64,000 nt of DNA from Allochromatium tepidum (GTDB lineage Bacteria; Pseudomonadota; Gammaproteobacteria; Chromatiales; Chromatiaceae). Where the stretch lies: positions 2,564,001 to 2,628,000 of the forward strand of contig NZ_AP024563.1 in the NCBI RefSeq assembly GCF_018409545.1, given 5' to 3'. The translations under genes and the position numbers were made by a program. Under the pieces are notes generated by a model. It was not told the origin of the DNA and did no database searches. It worked only from the letters and a program-made list of their open reading frames with translations. Of this stretch, positions 8,977 to 21,006 are shown piece by piece. Every line of letters begins with the position of its first letter. Position 1 is the stretch's first letter.

Positions 8977-9846
8977 TTAACCGCAGGCCGCGCGAGGCTC
9001 CTGGAGCGCCGGCTCGGACCAGTCGCGCCAGAGGGGCACACAGCCCTCCGGCAACGGCGGCAACCGACCGAGTTCGAGCCAGGGATTCTCGGGTCCATGA
9101 TAATCGGAACCCGCCGAGGCGCGCAGACGCTGCTCGCGCGCATGACGGGCGAAGGTGAAGGCTTCGTCGCGACTGTGACTGCCGGTGACGACCTCGACGC
9201 CGACGCCGCCGAGTTCGCGGAACTCGCCGAGCAGCCGCTGCATCCGACTGCGCGTCAGACCATAGCGGGCCGGATGGGCGATCACCGCCTCGCCGCCGGC
9301 GCCGCGAATCCAACCGAGCGCTTCCTCCAGACTCGCCCAGTCGCCCGGCACATGACCCGGTTTGCCGCGCGTGAGGAAGTGCCGGAAGACCTCGTTGGTG
9401 TCCGCTGCGTGCCGCTGCTTGACCAGCAAACGCGCGAAATGGGTGCGACCGACGAGACGCCCCCTGGCCAGCGCCCGCGCACCCGCGTAGGCGTCGTCGA
9501 TGCCGTGCTTGGCCAGCCGCCGCCCGATCTCCTCGGAGCGCCAGGCACGAAATTCCATCAAGCGCGCCAGCCCAATCTGAAGCTCCACGTTGGCCGGATC
9601 GAGCCGCAGACCCACCACATGCACCGTGAGCGTGTTCCAGGTGACGGAGATCTCGACGCCCGGAATCAGGATCAGCCCCTGTGCATCCGCCGCCCGCGCG
9701 GCCTCGGCCAGACCGTCGGTGTTGTCGTGATCGGTGAGCGCCAGCACCCGTACCCCAGCCGCGCCGGCGCGCGCCACCAGCTGCGTCGGCGTGAGGGTGC
9801 CGTCGGAGGCGGTCGAATGCGTATGGAGATCGGGAATGGGATGCAT
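8977..9846 (-). CDS. rnm: PHP-domain phosphoesterase (RNase AM / YciV type)
   Basis: A 289-residue PHP-fold metalloenzyme. Metal-binding motifs are visible: DLHTHSTASDGTL at residues 6-18, LTDHDN near 37-42, GVEIS near 63-67, an AHPARY block, and SDYHGP near residue 252. The YciV/TrpH group hydrolyses 3',5'-nucleoside bisphosphates and trims 5' ends of RNA (RNase AM). It is the first gene of the seven-gene leftward operon ending at rluB, 21 bp upstream of yciO. Length matches the family. Confidence 0.88.
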   Translation of the reverse strand: MHPIPDLHTHSTASDGTLTPTQLVARAGAAGVRVLALTDHDNTDGLAEAARAADAQGLILIPGVEISVTWNTLTVHVVGLRLDPANVELQIGLARLMEFRAWRSEEIGRRLAKHGIDDAYAGARALARGRLVGRTHFARLLVKQRHAADTNEVFRHFLTRGKPGHVPGDWASLEEALGWIRGAGGEAVIAHPARYGLTRSRMQRLLGEFRELGGVGVEVVTGSHSRDEAFTFARHAREQRLRASAGSDYHGPENPWLELGRLPPLPEGCVPLWRDWSEPALQEPRAACG

Positions 9847-9977
9847 CGGCCTAGTTTAACCGAATGACGAAGGCGGCGTGCGATCGGGCGCGCGACGAAT
9901 ACCCGTGCGATTGCTATGCTTTCGAGATCCACGGACCTGCCCCACGCGGGGACGGGTCGACGCAGAGGCCGGACACC

Positions 9978-10724
9978 ATGCTGCCACCGATCGACATCAG
10001 CCACATCGCGCAGCGTCTCGACGAACTCGGCGAGGAACTCCAGCGCGTCAGCGACGAGTCGGTCGAGTCCGTCGAGCCGACGCCGCGGGCGCTGCTCGCG
10101 GGACTCGAACGCCTGCTCGACGTCCTGCACGCCGCCGACAACGGATCAGAGGCCGACTTTGCGCGCCGGATCCGGCAGGCGACCGGCTCCGACCCCGAAC
10201 TCATCCTGGAGCACGGACTGCGTCTGATCGTCCAGCTCACCGAGCTGGCCCAGCGACTCAACCTGCCCACGCAGGCCCAGGCGCTGGAACGCCTGGCCCT
10301 CCCGCTCAGCGTCTGGATGCTGCGTCGCGGCTGCGAGCTGCCGCATCCCGAGCCCGTGGTCAACGCGCTCGCACGGCTGGCCAATGGTCTGCGCCGACCC
10401 GAGTCGCTGATCGAACTCTATGGACTCATGAACGAGATCATGGACGCCATCGGCATCGAGCGCGCCCTGGAGCTGGAGACCGACAATCCGGCCCGCCCCT
10501 GGCGCGTGCTCCTGATCAACCGCGCCATCGTCGCCACCCGCACCCGTCAGCCGCTCTTGATGGAAGCGGCATTTCAGACTATCGTCGAGCACCTGCCCGA
10601 GGAGGCGCCCGACTTCTTCCGCGAGGGTATGGGTCAGATGGAGACGCTCGACTATCCGCCCCAGGCGCGCGAGGTCATGCAACGCTATTTCGAGACCTGG
10701 TGCGCGGGGCAGCGCCTGCACTGA
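9978..10724 (+). CDS. Conserved protein of unknown function, all-helical
   Basis: A 248-residue soluble protein starting at ATG within GGACACCATGCTG. An upstream in-frame start at 9864 would add 38 residues of poorly protein-like sequence and was rejected. The sequence is Leu- and Glu-rich with long predicted helices, no membrane segment, no signal peptide and no enzymatic motif that I recognise. It is the first gene of a rightward unit with a HD-GYP N-terminal-like protein and an HDOD protein, so a role in the same signalling context is possible by association only. Confidence 0.65.
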   Translation: MLPPIDISHIAQRLDELGEELQRVSDESVESVEPTPRALLAGLERLLDVLHAADNGSEADFARRIRQATGSDPELILEHGLRLIVQLTELAQRLNLPTQAQALERLALPLSVWMLRRGCELPHPEPVVNALARLANGLRRPESLIELYGLMNEIMDAIGIERALELETDNPARPWRVLLINRAIVATRTRQPLLMEAAFQTIVEHLPEEAPDFFREGMGQMETLDYPPQAREVMQRYFETWCAGQRLH

Positions 10725-10773
10725 TTGCATCATGTAGAATGCGCCAATCGACGACGACAGCGGAAAGCCTCTC

Positions 10774-11082
10774 ATGCGCCTCGCGGAGATCCAACCAGGC
10801 ATGCGGCTCGCCAAGGACGTTCACGATCCTCATGGTCAGATCCTGATCCGTGCCGGCGTCGTCCTGGGCGAGCGCCAGATCCGGGCGCTGAGGTCGTGGG
10901 GCGTGGCCGAGGTCGCCATCGTGCAGGACGAGGACGCGGTCGATTCAGGAATCCGCGATCCCGAGATCATCGACGAGATCCGTCGCTCAATCGATATCCA
11001 ATTCAGCTTGAGTAATCGCGATCATCCCGTGATTCAGGCCTTGCAAGCGCTCTGCCTGAGCCGAGCGCTCGATCGGTCCTAG
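10774..11082 (+). CDS. Stand-alone domain resembling the N-terminus of HD-GYP/HDOD regulators
   Basis: A 102-residue protein. Residues 1-50 (RLAEIQPGMRLAKDVHDPHG, then ILIRAGVVLGERQIRALRSWG) match the pattern of the small N-terminal domain found before HD-GYP phosphodiesterase domains, with a PGM.LA.DV start and an RALR.WG helix. No HD-GYP domain follows; the chain ends in a short helical tail. It sits 11 bp upstream of an HDOD gene, so the usual single polypeptide may be split here, or the protein may act as a partner. Function is inferred by context. Confidence 0.65.
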   Translation: MRLAEIQPGMRLAKDVHDPHGQILIRAGVVLGERQIRALRSWGVAEVAIVQDEDAVDSGIRDPEIIDEIRRSIDIQFSLSNRDHPVIQALQALCLSRALDRS

Positions 11083-11093
11083 GGAGTCAGGGT

Positions 11094-11933
11094 ATGGGCG
11101 CTGACCGTCTCATCGAACGACTCGGCGAGCTCCCCGCGCTCCCGACCGTCTATCAGCGTGTGCGCGAAGCCCTCACGGCCCCGGACGGCGCGTTGGAAAC
11201 CGCGGCCGGCCTCATCGAGGCCGACCCGTCCATGAGCATGCGCCTGCTGCGTGTCGCCAACAGCCCGCTCTATGGATTGGCGACCAAGGTCGATACCATC
11301 CTGCGTGCCTTGACACTCATCGGCACGACCGCCGCCCACCATCTGGTGCTGTCCACCGCCTTGATGACGGTGTTCCGTGATCTGCCGCTCGGCACTGTGT
11401 CCATGCGCTCGTTCTGGGAGCATGGCCTCGCCTGCGGCGTGGCGGCCCGCCTCATTGCACGCCAGGGCGGTCGGGCCAACCCGGAACACGCCTATCTGGC
11501 CGGACTGCTGCACGACATCGGACGCCTGCCGCTCTACATCCTGGAGCCGCTCGACATGGGCGCCGCCCTGCAGGCCCATCATGAACGCCAGGGCCATCTG
11601 CACGACCTGGAGCGGCAATACCTGGGCATCGACCACACCGAACTCGGTGCCATCCTGCTCGCGCACTGGCAACTGCCCGAGGTCTTCCGCTCGGCCGTCT
11701 CCGATCACCATGCACCCTGGCGTTCGCCGGGCTCATCCGAAACCGCCGTCGTGCATGTCGCCGACCTGATCGTCAACAGCCTCAGACTCGGCACCAGCGG
11801 CACGCGCTGGGTTCCGGTGCTCGACGACGGAGCCTGGCATCTGACGGGACTCGATATCGAGCAACTTCCAGCCATACTCGAAGCGACCATCACAACTACG
11901 CGGGACGTTATCTCGGCCTTCATGGAGTCGTGA
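11094..11933 (+). CDS. HDOD domain signalling protein
   Basis: A 279-residue protein built almost wholly of an HDOD domain. It has the N-terminal LPALPTVYQRVREAL block, the DPSMSMRLLRVANSPLYG helix pair, and a degenerate HD region LAGLLHDIGRLPLYIL. HDOD proteins lack full phosphodiesterase activity and act in signalling and motility control, often next to response regulators or diguanylate cyclases. Its stop overlaps the next start (TGATG), which indicates that the original downstream gene was a translationally coupled partner. That partner is now truncated. Confidence 0.85.
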   Translation: MGADRLIERLGELPALPTVYQRVREALTAPDGALETAAGLIEADPSMSMRLLRVANSPLYGLATKVDTILRALTLIGTTAAHHLVLSTALMTVFRDLPLGTVSMRSFWEHGLACGVAARLIARQGGRANPEHAYLAGLLHDIGRLPLYILEPLDMGAALQAHHERQGHLHDLERQYLGIDHTELGAILLAHWQLPEVFRSAVSDHHAPWRSPGSSETAVVHVADLIVNSLRLGTSGTRWVPVLDDGAWHLTGLDIEQLPAILEATITTTRDVISAFMES

Positions 11934-12215
11934 TGAAACAGGTTCCACCACCCAGATTGCTCTCCCCCGCCGAGCCGGCCGGCGACCTCTCGTCGGGGTC
12001 GGTGCCGAGCCTGCATCCAATCACGCCCGACGTCCTACGTGAGGTCATGTCGCGCCTGCCGACCTGCCGTTCGTTCGCCGAACTGTTCACCGCCATCGAG
12101 CGCGGCGCGCGTCTGCTCCTGCCGACGGTTCAGATGGCGTTTCTGCTGCGCCGGCCGGACGCCTGTCTCGAGATCGTCCATTGTGTGCCGCCTGCCGCAG
12201 CGGAAAACCTTCGGA
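11933..12215 (+). pseudogene. Truncated gene, possibly GAF-domain signalling protein
   Basis: The frame starts at ATG overlapping the HDOD stop and encodes about 94 convincing residues, including LHPITPDVLREVMSRL and FAELFTAIERGARLLLPTV, which look like the start of a GAF-type sensor domain. After about base 12215 the frame loses protein character and simply runs antisense to the phosphatase gene. The protein-like signal moves to another frame at that point. I read this as a gene cut off by an insertion or deletion. The exact junction is approximate and the domain name is tentative. Confidence 0.5.
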
Positions 12216-12375
12216 CATATCGCCTCGATTCAGGCACTCAAGGCATGGCGCGACAAACGCCCAGAACGCTTCAAAAAACGTGTCTACAACCTCCGCTCCG
12301 GGGACTTGTCACACGATTGCCGACGCGATGTCGGTCATGGGAAAACAGCTCACCCTGTCAGCTCGCTGAACGATC
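12209..12375 (+). pseudogene. Decayed coding fragment, possible transposase C-terminus
   Basis: In the frame starting with KTFGHIASIQALKAW the sequence is clearly protein-like (continuing RDKRPERFKKRVYNLRSGD). It then continues better in another frame as HTIADAMSVMGKQLTLSAR followed by a stop near 12370, which implies a frameshift near 12310. A basic C-terminal end of this kind next to a truncated gene suggests an old insertion-sequence remnant. I cannot name the family, and no matching terminal repeats were found by eye. Confidence 0.35.
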
Positions 12376-12406
12376 GACAGCGCTTGAGCCGAAACCACAC
12401 TGCCGG

Positions 12407-13015
12407 TCAATCGACGACGCTCGCCTGGATCGCAATGGAGGAAATCCCAAAGTGATCCAGGCGAATACGACTGATCGAAGCATGACCGATCTGCAACCGA
12501 TACCAGCGCTCCGGTCGTGCGCCGAGCGCATAGCCCAGAACCGCCCGGATCACCCCGGCATGACAGACGATCAGCAGACGCTGCCCCGGATAAGCGGCGA
12601 CCTGGCGCTCATAGGCCGCCACGATCCGGCGCTGAAACGGCTCCAGCGACTCACCGCCCGGCGGCCTGACCACCACGGGATCACGCTTGAAGGCCGCGAA
12701 TCGCTCGGACTCGCGCGTGCGGATCTCCTGGTGTGAACGCCCTTCCCAATCACCCATGCCGATCTCGCGAAACTCCGGGTCGACGGCCAGGGGCAAGGCG
12801 TACCGCGCCGCCAACTCAGCGGCGAAGAGCCGACATCGACGCAATGGCGAGCTGATGATCTGATCCCAGTGGCGATGCTCGCCGACCGCACGACGCATCT
12901 GCTCCCAACCGAGCGGCGACAGCGGATCGTCGATGCCATGCCCGCGATAGCGCCGCCCACCCACCGGCTCGCCATGCCGCATAAAATCGACCACGGTTTC
13001 TCCGGTCTCGTTCAT
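12407..13015 (-). CDS. Histidine phosphatase family protein
   Basis: A 202-residue branch-1 histidine phosphatase (phosphoglycerate mutase-like fold). It has the catalytic RHG motif at residues 13-15 (VDFMRHGEP), FREIGMGDWEGRS in the middle, and the second catalytic histidine in LLIVCHAGVIRAVLGYA. The resemblance is closest to alpha-ribazole-phosphate phosphatases (CobC-like), but no cobalamin genes are nearby, so the substrate is open. The ATG at 13015 is preceded by GAGAGGGGGG; in-frame codons further upstream lack this and were not used. Confidence 0.82.
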   Translation of the reverse strand: MNETGETVVDFMRHGEPVGGRRYRGHGIDDPLSPLGWEQMRRAVGEHRHWDQIISSPLRRCRLFAAELAARYALPLAVDPEFREIGMGDWEGRSHQEIRTRESERFAAFKRDPVVVRPPGGESLEPFQRRIVAAYERQVAAYPGQRLLIVCHAGVIRAVLGYALGARPERWYRLQIGHASISRIRLDHFGISSIAIQASVVD

Positions 13016-13251
13016 ACTGCCCCCCTCTCCATGTACGTCGACCTCCATCGCGTGCGTGGACGATTCCAATAAGCCATCGGTCTTCAGTCGCCCATCTGGA
13101 TTTTCGCGCCTCCGCACCCATACTGGGTCGCTTATACGGATCGCCACGATGGACGCGAAGATTCTTATCCGCCATCCATTTTTCAACGCCGAGAAGCTGA
13201 CCACGCATGAAGCCAAAGATCTACGAAGGCATCCACAATCAGGAACAGCCC

Positions 13252-13506
13252 ATGACCCCGACGGCCAACATCATCCGCGATGCCTGGGTATTCGGGATCA
13301 TCCCCGAGGACGAGACCTGCGAGGGCTGGACCATCCAGGGCATCGACGCCCTCTACGACAAGGTCACGGCCGCCTGGCAACCCTATGGCCATCTGGTCTC
13401 CAACCTGCCGCCCGAACTGCGCGACCGTCATGCGCGCATCTATGCCGAGGCCATCGAGCGGGCGCGCTCCTCCGGCTGGAATCCGGAACTCGACGAGACC
13501 GACTGA
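13252..13506 (+). CDS. Small conserved protein of unknown function
   Basis: An 84-residue soluble, acidic protein starting at ATG, 6 bases after AGGAA. It contains FGIIPEDETCEGWTIQGID and an amphipathic helix with RDRHARIYAEAIERAR. No signal peptide or membrane segment. An alternative start at 13207 would add 15 residues but has a weaker ribosome site. About 95 bp precede the next unknown gene on the same strand. No function can be assigned. Confidence 0.6.
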   Translation: MTPTANIIRDAWVFGIIPEDETCEGWTIQGIDALYDKVTAAWQPYGHLVSNLPPELRDRHARIYAEAIERARSSGWNPELDETD

Positions 13507-13600
13507 CGTCGAACCGCCGATTCCGACCGCTCCGGCCTGGGCATCGCTTGAGGCCCGCCGGAGCCGAAGCCGATTCCACCTCAATGAGAACGCGCCGGCC

Positions 13601-14062
13601 ATGTCCAGCTACTTCGTCCGGGAAGTCTTCTTCCGTCCCGATACCGAATATGCGCGCGAGCTGACCACCATCCCGGCCCCCCTCCACAACGCCCTGCGCC
13701 GCCTGCTGAAACAGGCGCGCGGATCGAGCGTGTTCGTCCCGATCCGCTCGATGCAATATCTGGCCGTGATCGACGCCGAGGAGGTCATCTTCGTCGATGC
13801 CCTGGGCGGCTACGCCTATCACGACGGCGAGGGCGGACGACTGATCCGACTGGCTTGGCGACCGTTCGTCGGACGGGCTTCGCTGTGCGACCCCGTTTCC
13901 TGTGAGATGGTCTACTATTTCAATGATCTGAAGGACGTACAGCGGCGGCTGTTGTCCGAGATCGGCCCGGCACTCGATCAGCTGCAACTCAAGCCCGCCG
14001 GCGGAACGCCGCCGAACGCCAAAGCCCGTATCCTGGCGTTCAAACCCCCTCGCGCGTCGTAA
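13601..14062 (+). CDS. Conserved protein of unknown function
   Basis: A 153-residue soluble protein starting MSSYFVREVF. The core (VFVPIRSMQYLAVIDAEEVI, then FVDALGGYAYHDGEGGRLI) suggests a compact alpha/beta fold. The tail after residue 130 is Pro- and Lys-rich. The frame is open about 320 bases further upstream, but that part is GC-driven and not protein-like, so the internal ATG was used. A small hairpin and T-run follow the stop. The function is unknown; it may be co-transcribed with the gene at 13252. Confidence 0.6.
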   Translation: MSSYFVREVFFRPDTEYARELTTIPAPLHNALRRLLKQARGSSVFVPIRSMQYLAVIDAEEVIFVDALGGYAYHDGEGGRLIRLAWRPFVGRASLCDPVSCEMVYYFNDLKDVQRRLLSEIGPALDQLQLKPAGGTPPNAKARILAFKPPRAS

Positions 14063-14075
14063 CGAGGCGGTTTTT
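14048..14075 (+). terminator. Possible hairpin terminator overlapping the stop codon
   Basis: CCTCG (14048-14052) pairs with CGAGG (14063-14067) across a 10-base loop that contains the TAA stop of the preceding gene, and TTTTT follows at 14071-14075. The stem is short, so confidence is modest. Confidence 0.4.
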
Positions 14076-14138
14076 ATTACACGGATTTACGCAACCCAAC
14101 GTTCGACCGATCGCTGAGCATCACATAGCCGTATCCAC

Positions 14139-14156
14139 CCGGTGCCCCGGCACCGG
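14139..14156. repeat. Perfect palindrome upstream of hemerythrin gene
   Basis: CCGGTGCC followed by CC and GGCACCGG forms an 18-base perfect palindrome 53 bases before the hemerythrin start codon. It could be an operator or a leader hairpin. There is no T-tract to suggest termination. No regulator can be named. Confidence 0.35.
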
Positions 14157-14208
14157 CTTCAACACACTAAATAAGCGAACCACAAGAGTACGCAAGACGG
14201 AGGATTTC

Positions 14209-14706
14209 ATGACTCGATTACTGACTTGGCACGAAGAATGGTCGCTCGATATCGAGCTGCTCGATCAGGATCACCGCGCGCTGATCGAGCAGCTCGCCGA
14301 TATCTGTCTGCGTTTCTGCCCCGAGGCGTCACACGGACGCTCGGGAGACGCCAACGCCCTGCTCGACGCCCTGACCCGCCTGGGTGAGTCGATGCGCGAG
14401 CATTTCCAGCGTGAAGAGGCGTTCATGCGTTCGTTCGACTATGAAGGCATCGGCGAGCATCAGTGCGAACATGCCGTACTCATGGCCGAATTCACCACCC
14501 TGCTGCGCGAATGGCGCGCAGAGGGCTTGGCCGTCTTCGACGAGGCCAGTCAGGGCATCATCCGCGATTGGCTACTGGCCCACATCCTGGGGGCCGACCG
14601 TCATTTCGCCGAGGTGTATTTCAATCTCTTCAGCGACACCGCCGTACCCGAGCGTTTGGGTGCCATGCGTCTGTATCAGTCGAGCTACCGGGCGAGCCGG
14701 CGCTGA
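14209..14706 (+). CDS. Bacteriohemerythrin
   Basis: A 165-residue single-domain hemerythrin with all seven di-iron ligands present: His22, His65, Glu69, His84, His88, His125 and Asp130. Such proteins bind oxygen reversibly at a non-haem di-iron site and serve for oxygen sensing, transport or storage in microaerophilic and phototrophic bacteria. A good ribosome site (GGAGG) lies 6 bases before ATG. It has a 33-residue tail beyond the domain. A palindrome at 14139-14156 may contribute to regulation. Confidence 0.92.
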   Translation: MTRLLTWHEEWSLDIELLDQDHRALIEQLADICLRFCPEASHGRSGDANALLDALTRLGESMREHFQREEAFMRSFDYEGIGEHQCEHAVLMAEFTTLLREWRAEGLAVFDEASQGIIRDWLLAHILGADRHFAEVYFNLFSDTAVPERLGAMRLYQSSYRASRR

Positions 14707-14727
14707 GCGCCGAAAGGCTCCGAACGC

Positions 14728-15249
<522 letters not shown>

Positions 15250-15260
15250 TCAGCCCCGAC

Positions 15261-16835
15261 TCACTCCCACTCGATGGTCCCCGGCGGCTTGCCGGTGATG
15301 TCATAGACCACGCGCGAAACGTTCGGCACTTCGTTGGCGATGCGCCGGCAGACCAGATCCAGGAAGTCATAGGGCAGATGCGCCCAGCGCGCCGTCATGA
15401 AGTCGATGGTCTCGACCGCACGCAGGGCGATCACGGGCGCATAGAGCCGGTTGTCGCCGACCACGCCGACCGAGCGCACCGGCAGGAACACGGCGAACGC
15501 CTGCGAGACCTGATCGTAGAGATCGGCGCGGCGCAGTTCCTCGATGAAGATGTGATCGGCCTGACGCAGCGTATCGGCGTAATCCTTGTGCACCTCGCCG
15601 AGAATGCGCACCCCGAGTCCGGGGCCGGGGAAGGGATGGCGATAGACCATCTCATAGGGCAGACCCAGCTCGACACCGATCTTGCGCACCTCGTCCTTGA
15701 ACAGCTCGCGCAGCGGCTCGACCAGCTTGAGGTTCATCTCCTCGGGCAGTCCGCCGACGTTGTGATGCGACTTGATGACCCTGGCCTTGCCGGTCTTGGA
15801 CCCCGCCGACTCGATGACGTCCGGATAGATGGTGCCCTGCGCCAGCCACTTGACGTCCTGGAGCTTGCTCGCCTCGTCGTCGAAGACTTCGATGAAGGTG
15901 TTGCCGATGATCTTGCGTTTCCGCTCCGGATCGCTGACGCCCTTCAGGCGACCGAGGAAGCGCTCTTCGGCATCGACCCGGATCACGCGCACGCCCATGT
16001 GCCGGGCGAAGGTGCTCATCACCTGATCGCCCTCGCCGAGCCGCAACAGGCCATTGTCGACGAAGACGCAAGTGAGCTGGTCGCCGATGGCCCGATGCAG
16101 CAGCGCGGCGACCACGCTGGAATCGACCCCGCCCGAGAGTCCGAGCAACACCTTGTCGCCGCCGACCTGAGCGCGGAGGCGCGCCAGGCTGTCCTCGATG
16201 ATGTTGTCCGGCGTCCAGAGCCGCCCGCAGCCGCAGATATCGTGGACGAAGCGTTCAAGAATGCGCTGCCCCTGACGGGTGTGGGTGACTTCGGGGTGGA
16301 ACTGCACGCCATAGAAACGGCGCGACTCATCGGCGATGCCGGCCAGCGGCGCGCTATCGGTCTCGGCGATGACGCTGAACCCCGGCGGCAGCACGTCGAC
16401 CCGGTCGCCGTGGCTCATCCAGACGTCGAGCAGCCCGTGCCCCTCGGGGCTGGTGTGGTCCTCGATATGGCGCAGCAGCCGCGAATGACCGCGCACCCGC
16501 ACCTGGGCATAGCCGTATTCGCGATGGGTCGAGGGCACCACGGCGCCGCCGAGCTGGGCGGCCATGGTTTGCAGCCCGTAGCAGATCCCGAGCACGGGCA
16601 CGCCCAGCTCGAAGACGATGGGATCGGCGCGCGGCGTCTCGGCCTCGTGGACCGACTGCGGACCGCCGGAGAGGATGACGCCCTTGGGTGCGAATTCGCG
16701 GATGGACTGGGCATCCATGTCCCAGGCGTGGAGTTCGCAATAGACCCCCGCCTCACGCACGCGCCGGGCGATGAGTTGGGTGTACTGAGATCCGAAGTCG
16801 AGGATCAGGATACGGTCGGCGTGGATATTGGCCAT
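15261..16835 (-). CDS. guaA: GMP synthase (glutamine-hydrolysing)
   Basis: A 524-residue two-domain enzyme that aminates XMP to GMP. The N-terminal class I glutamine amidotransferase has its nucleophile Cys in [18 protein letters not shown]. The ATP-pyrophosphatase domain has its P-loop in [18 protein letters not shown], and the C-terminal dimerisation domain ends [16 protein letters not shown]. Length is the family norm. It begins 2 bases after the guaB stop, so guaB and guaA form the classical guaBA operon. Confidence 0.97.
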   Translation of the reverse strand: MANIHADRILILDFGSQYTQLIARRVREAGVYCELHAWDMDAQSIREFAPKGVILSGGPQSVHEAETPRADPIVFELGVPVLGICYGLQTMAAQLGGAVVPSTHREYGYAQVRVRGHSRLLRHIEDHTSPEGHGLLDVWMSHGDRVDVLPPGFSVIAETDSAPLAGIADESRRFYGVQFHPEVTHTRQGQRILERFVHDICGCGRLWTPDNIIEDSLARLRAQVGGDKVLLGLSGGVDSSVVAALLHRAIGDQLTCVFVDNGLLRLGEGDQVMSTFARHMGVRVIRVDAEERFLGRLKGVSDPERKRKIIGNTFIEVFDDEASKLQDVKWLAQGTIYPDVIESAGSKTGKARVIKSHHNVGGLPEEMNLKLVEPLRELFKDEVRKIGVELGLPYEMVYRHPFPGPGLGVRILGEVHKDYADTLRQADHIFIEELRRADLYDQVSQAFAVFLPVRSVGVVGDNRLYAPVIALRAVETIDFMTARWAHLPYDFLDLVCRRIANEVPNVSRVVYDITGKPPGTIEWE

Positions 16836-16837
16836 GA

Positions 16838-20927
<4,090 letters not shown>

Positions 20928-21006
20928 CGTCAGGCGCTCCGAGTCGCGCGATCACTACACACACAACACACACCAAATCTCTCATTGAGTATCCCGGACG
21001 CGGTTC

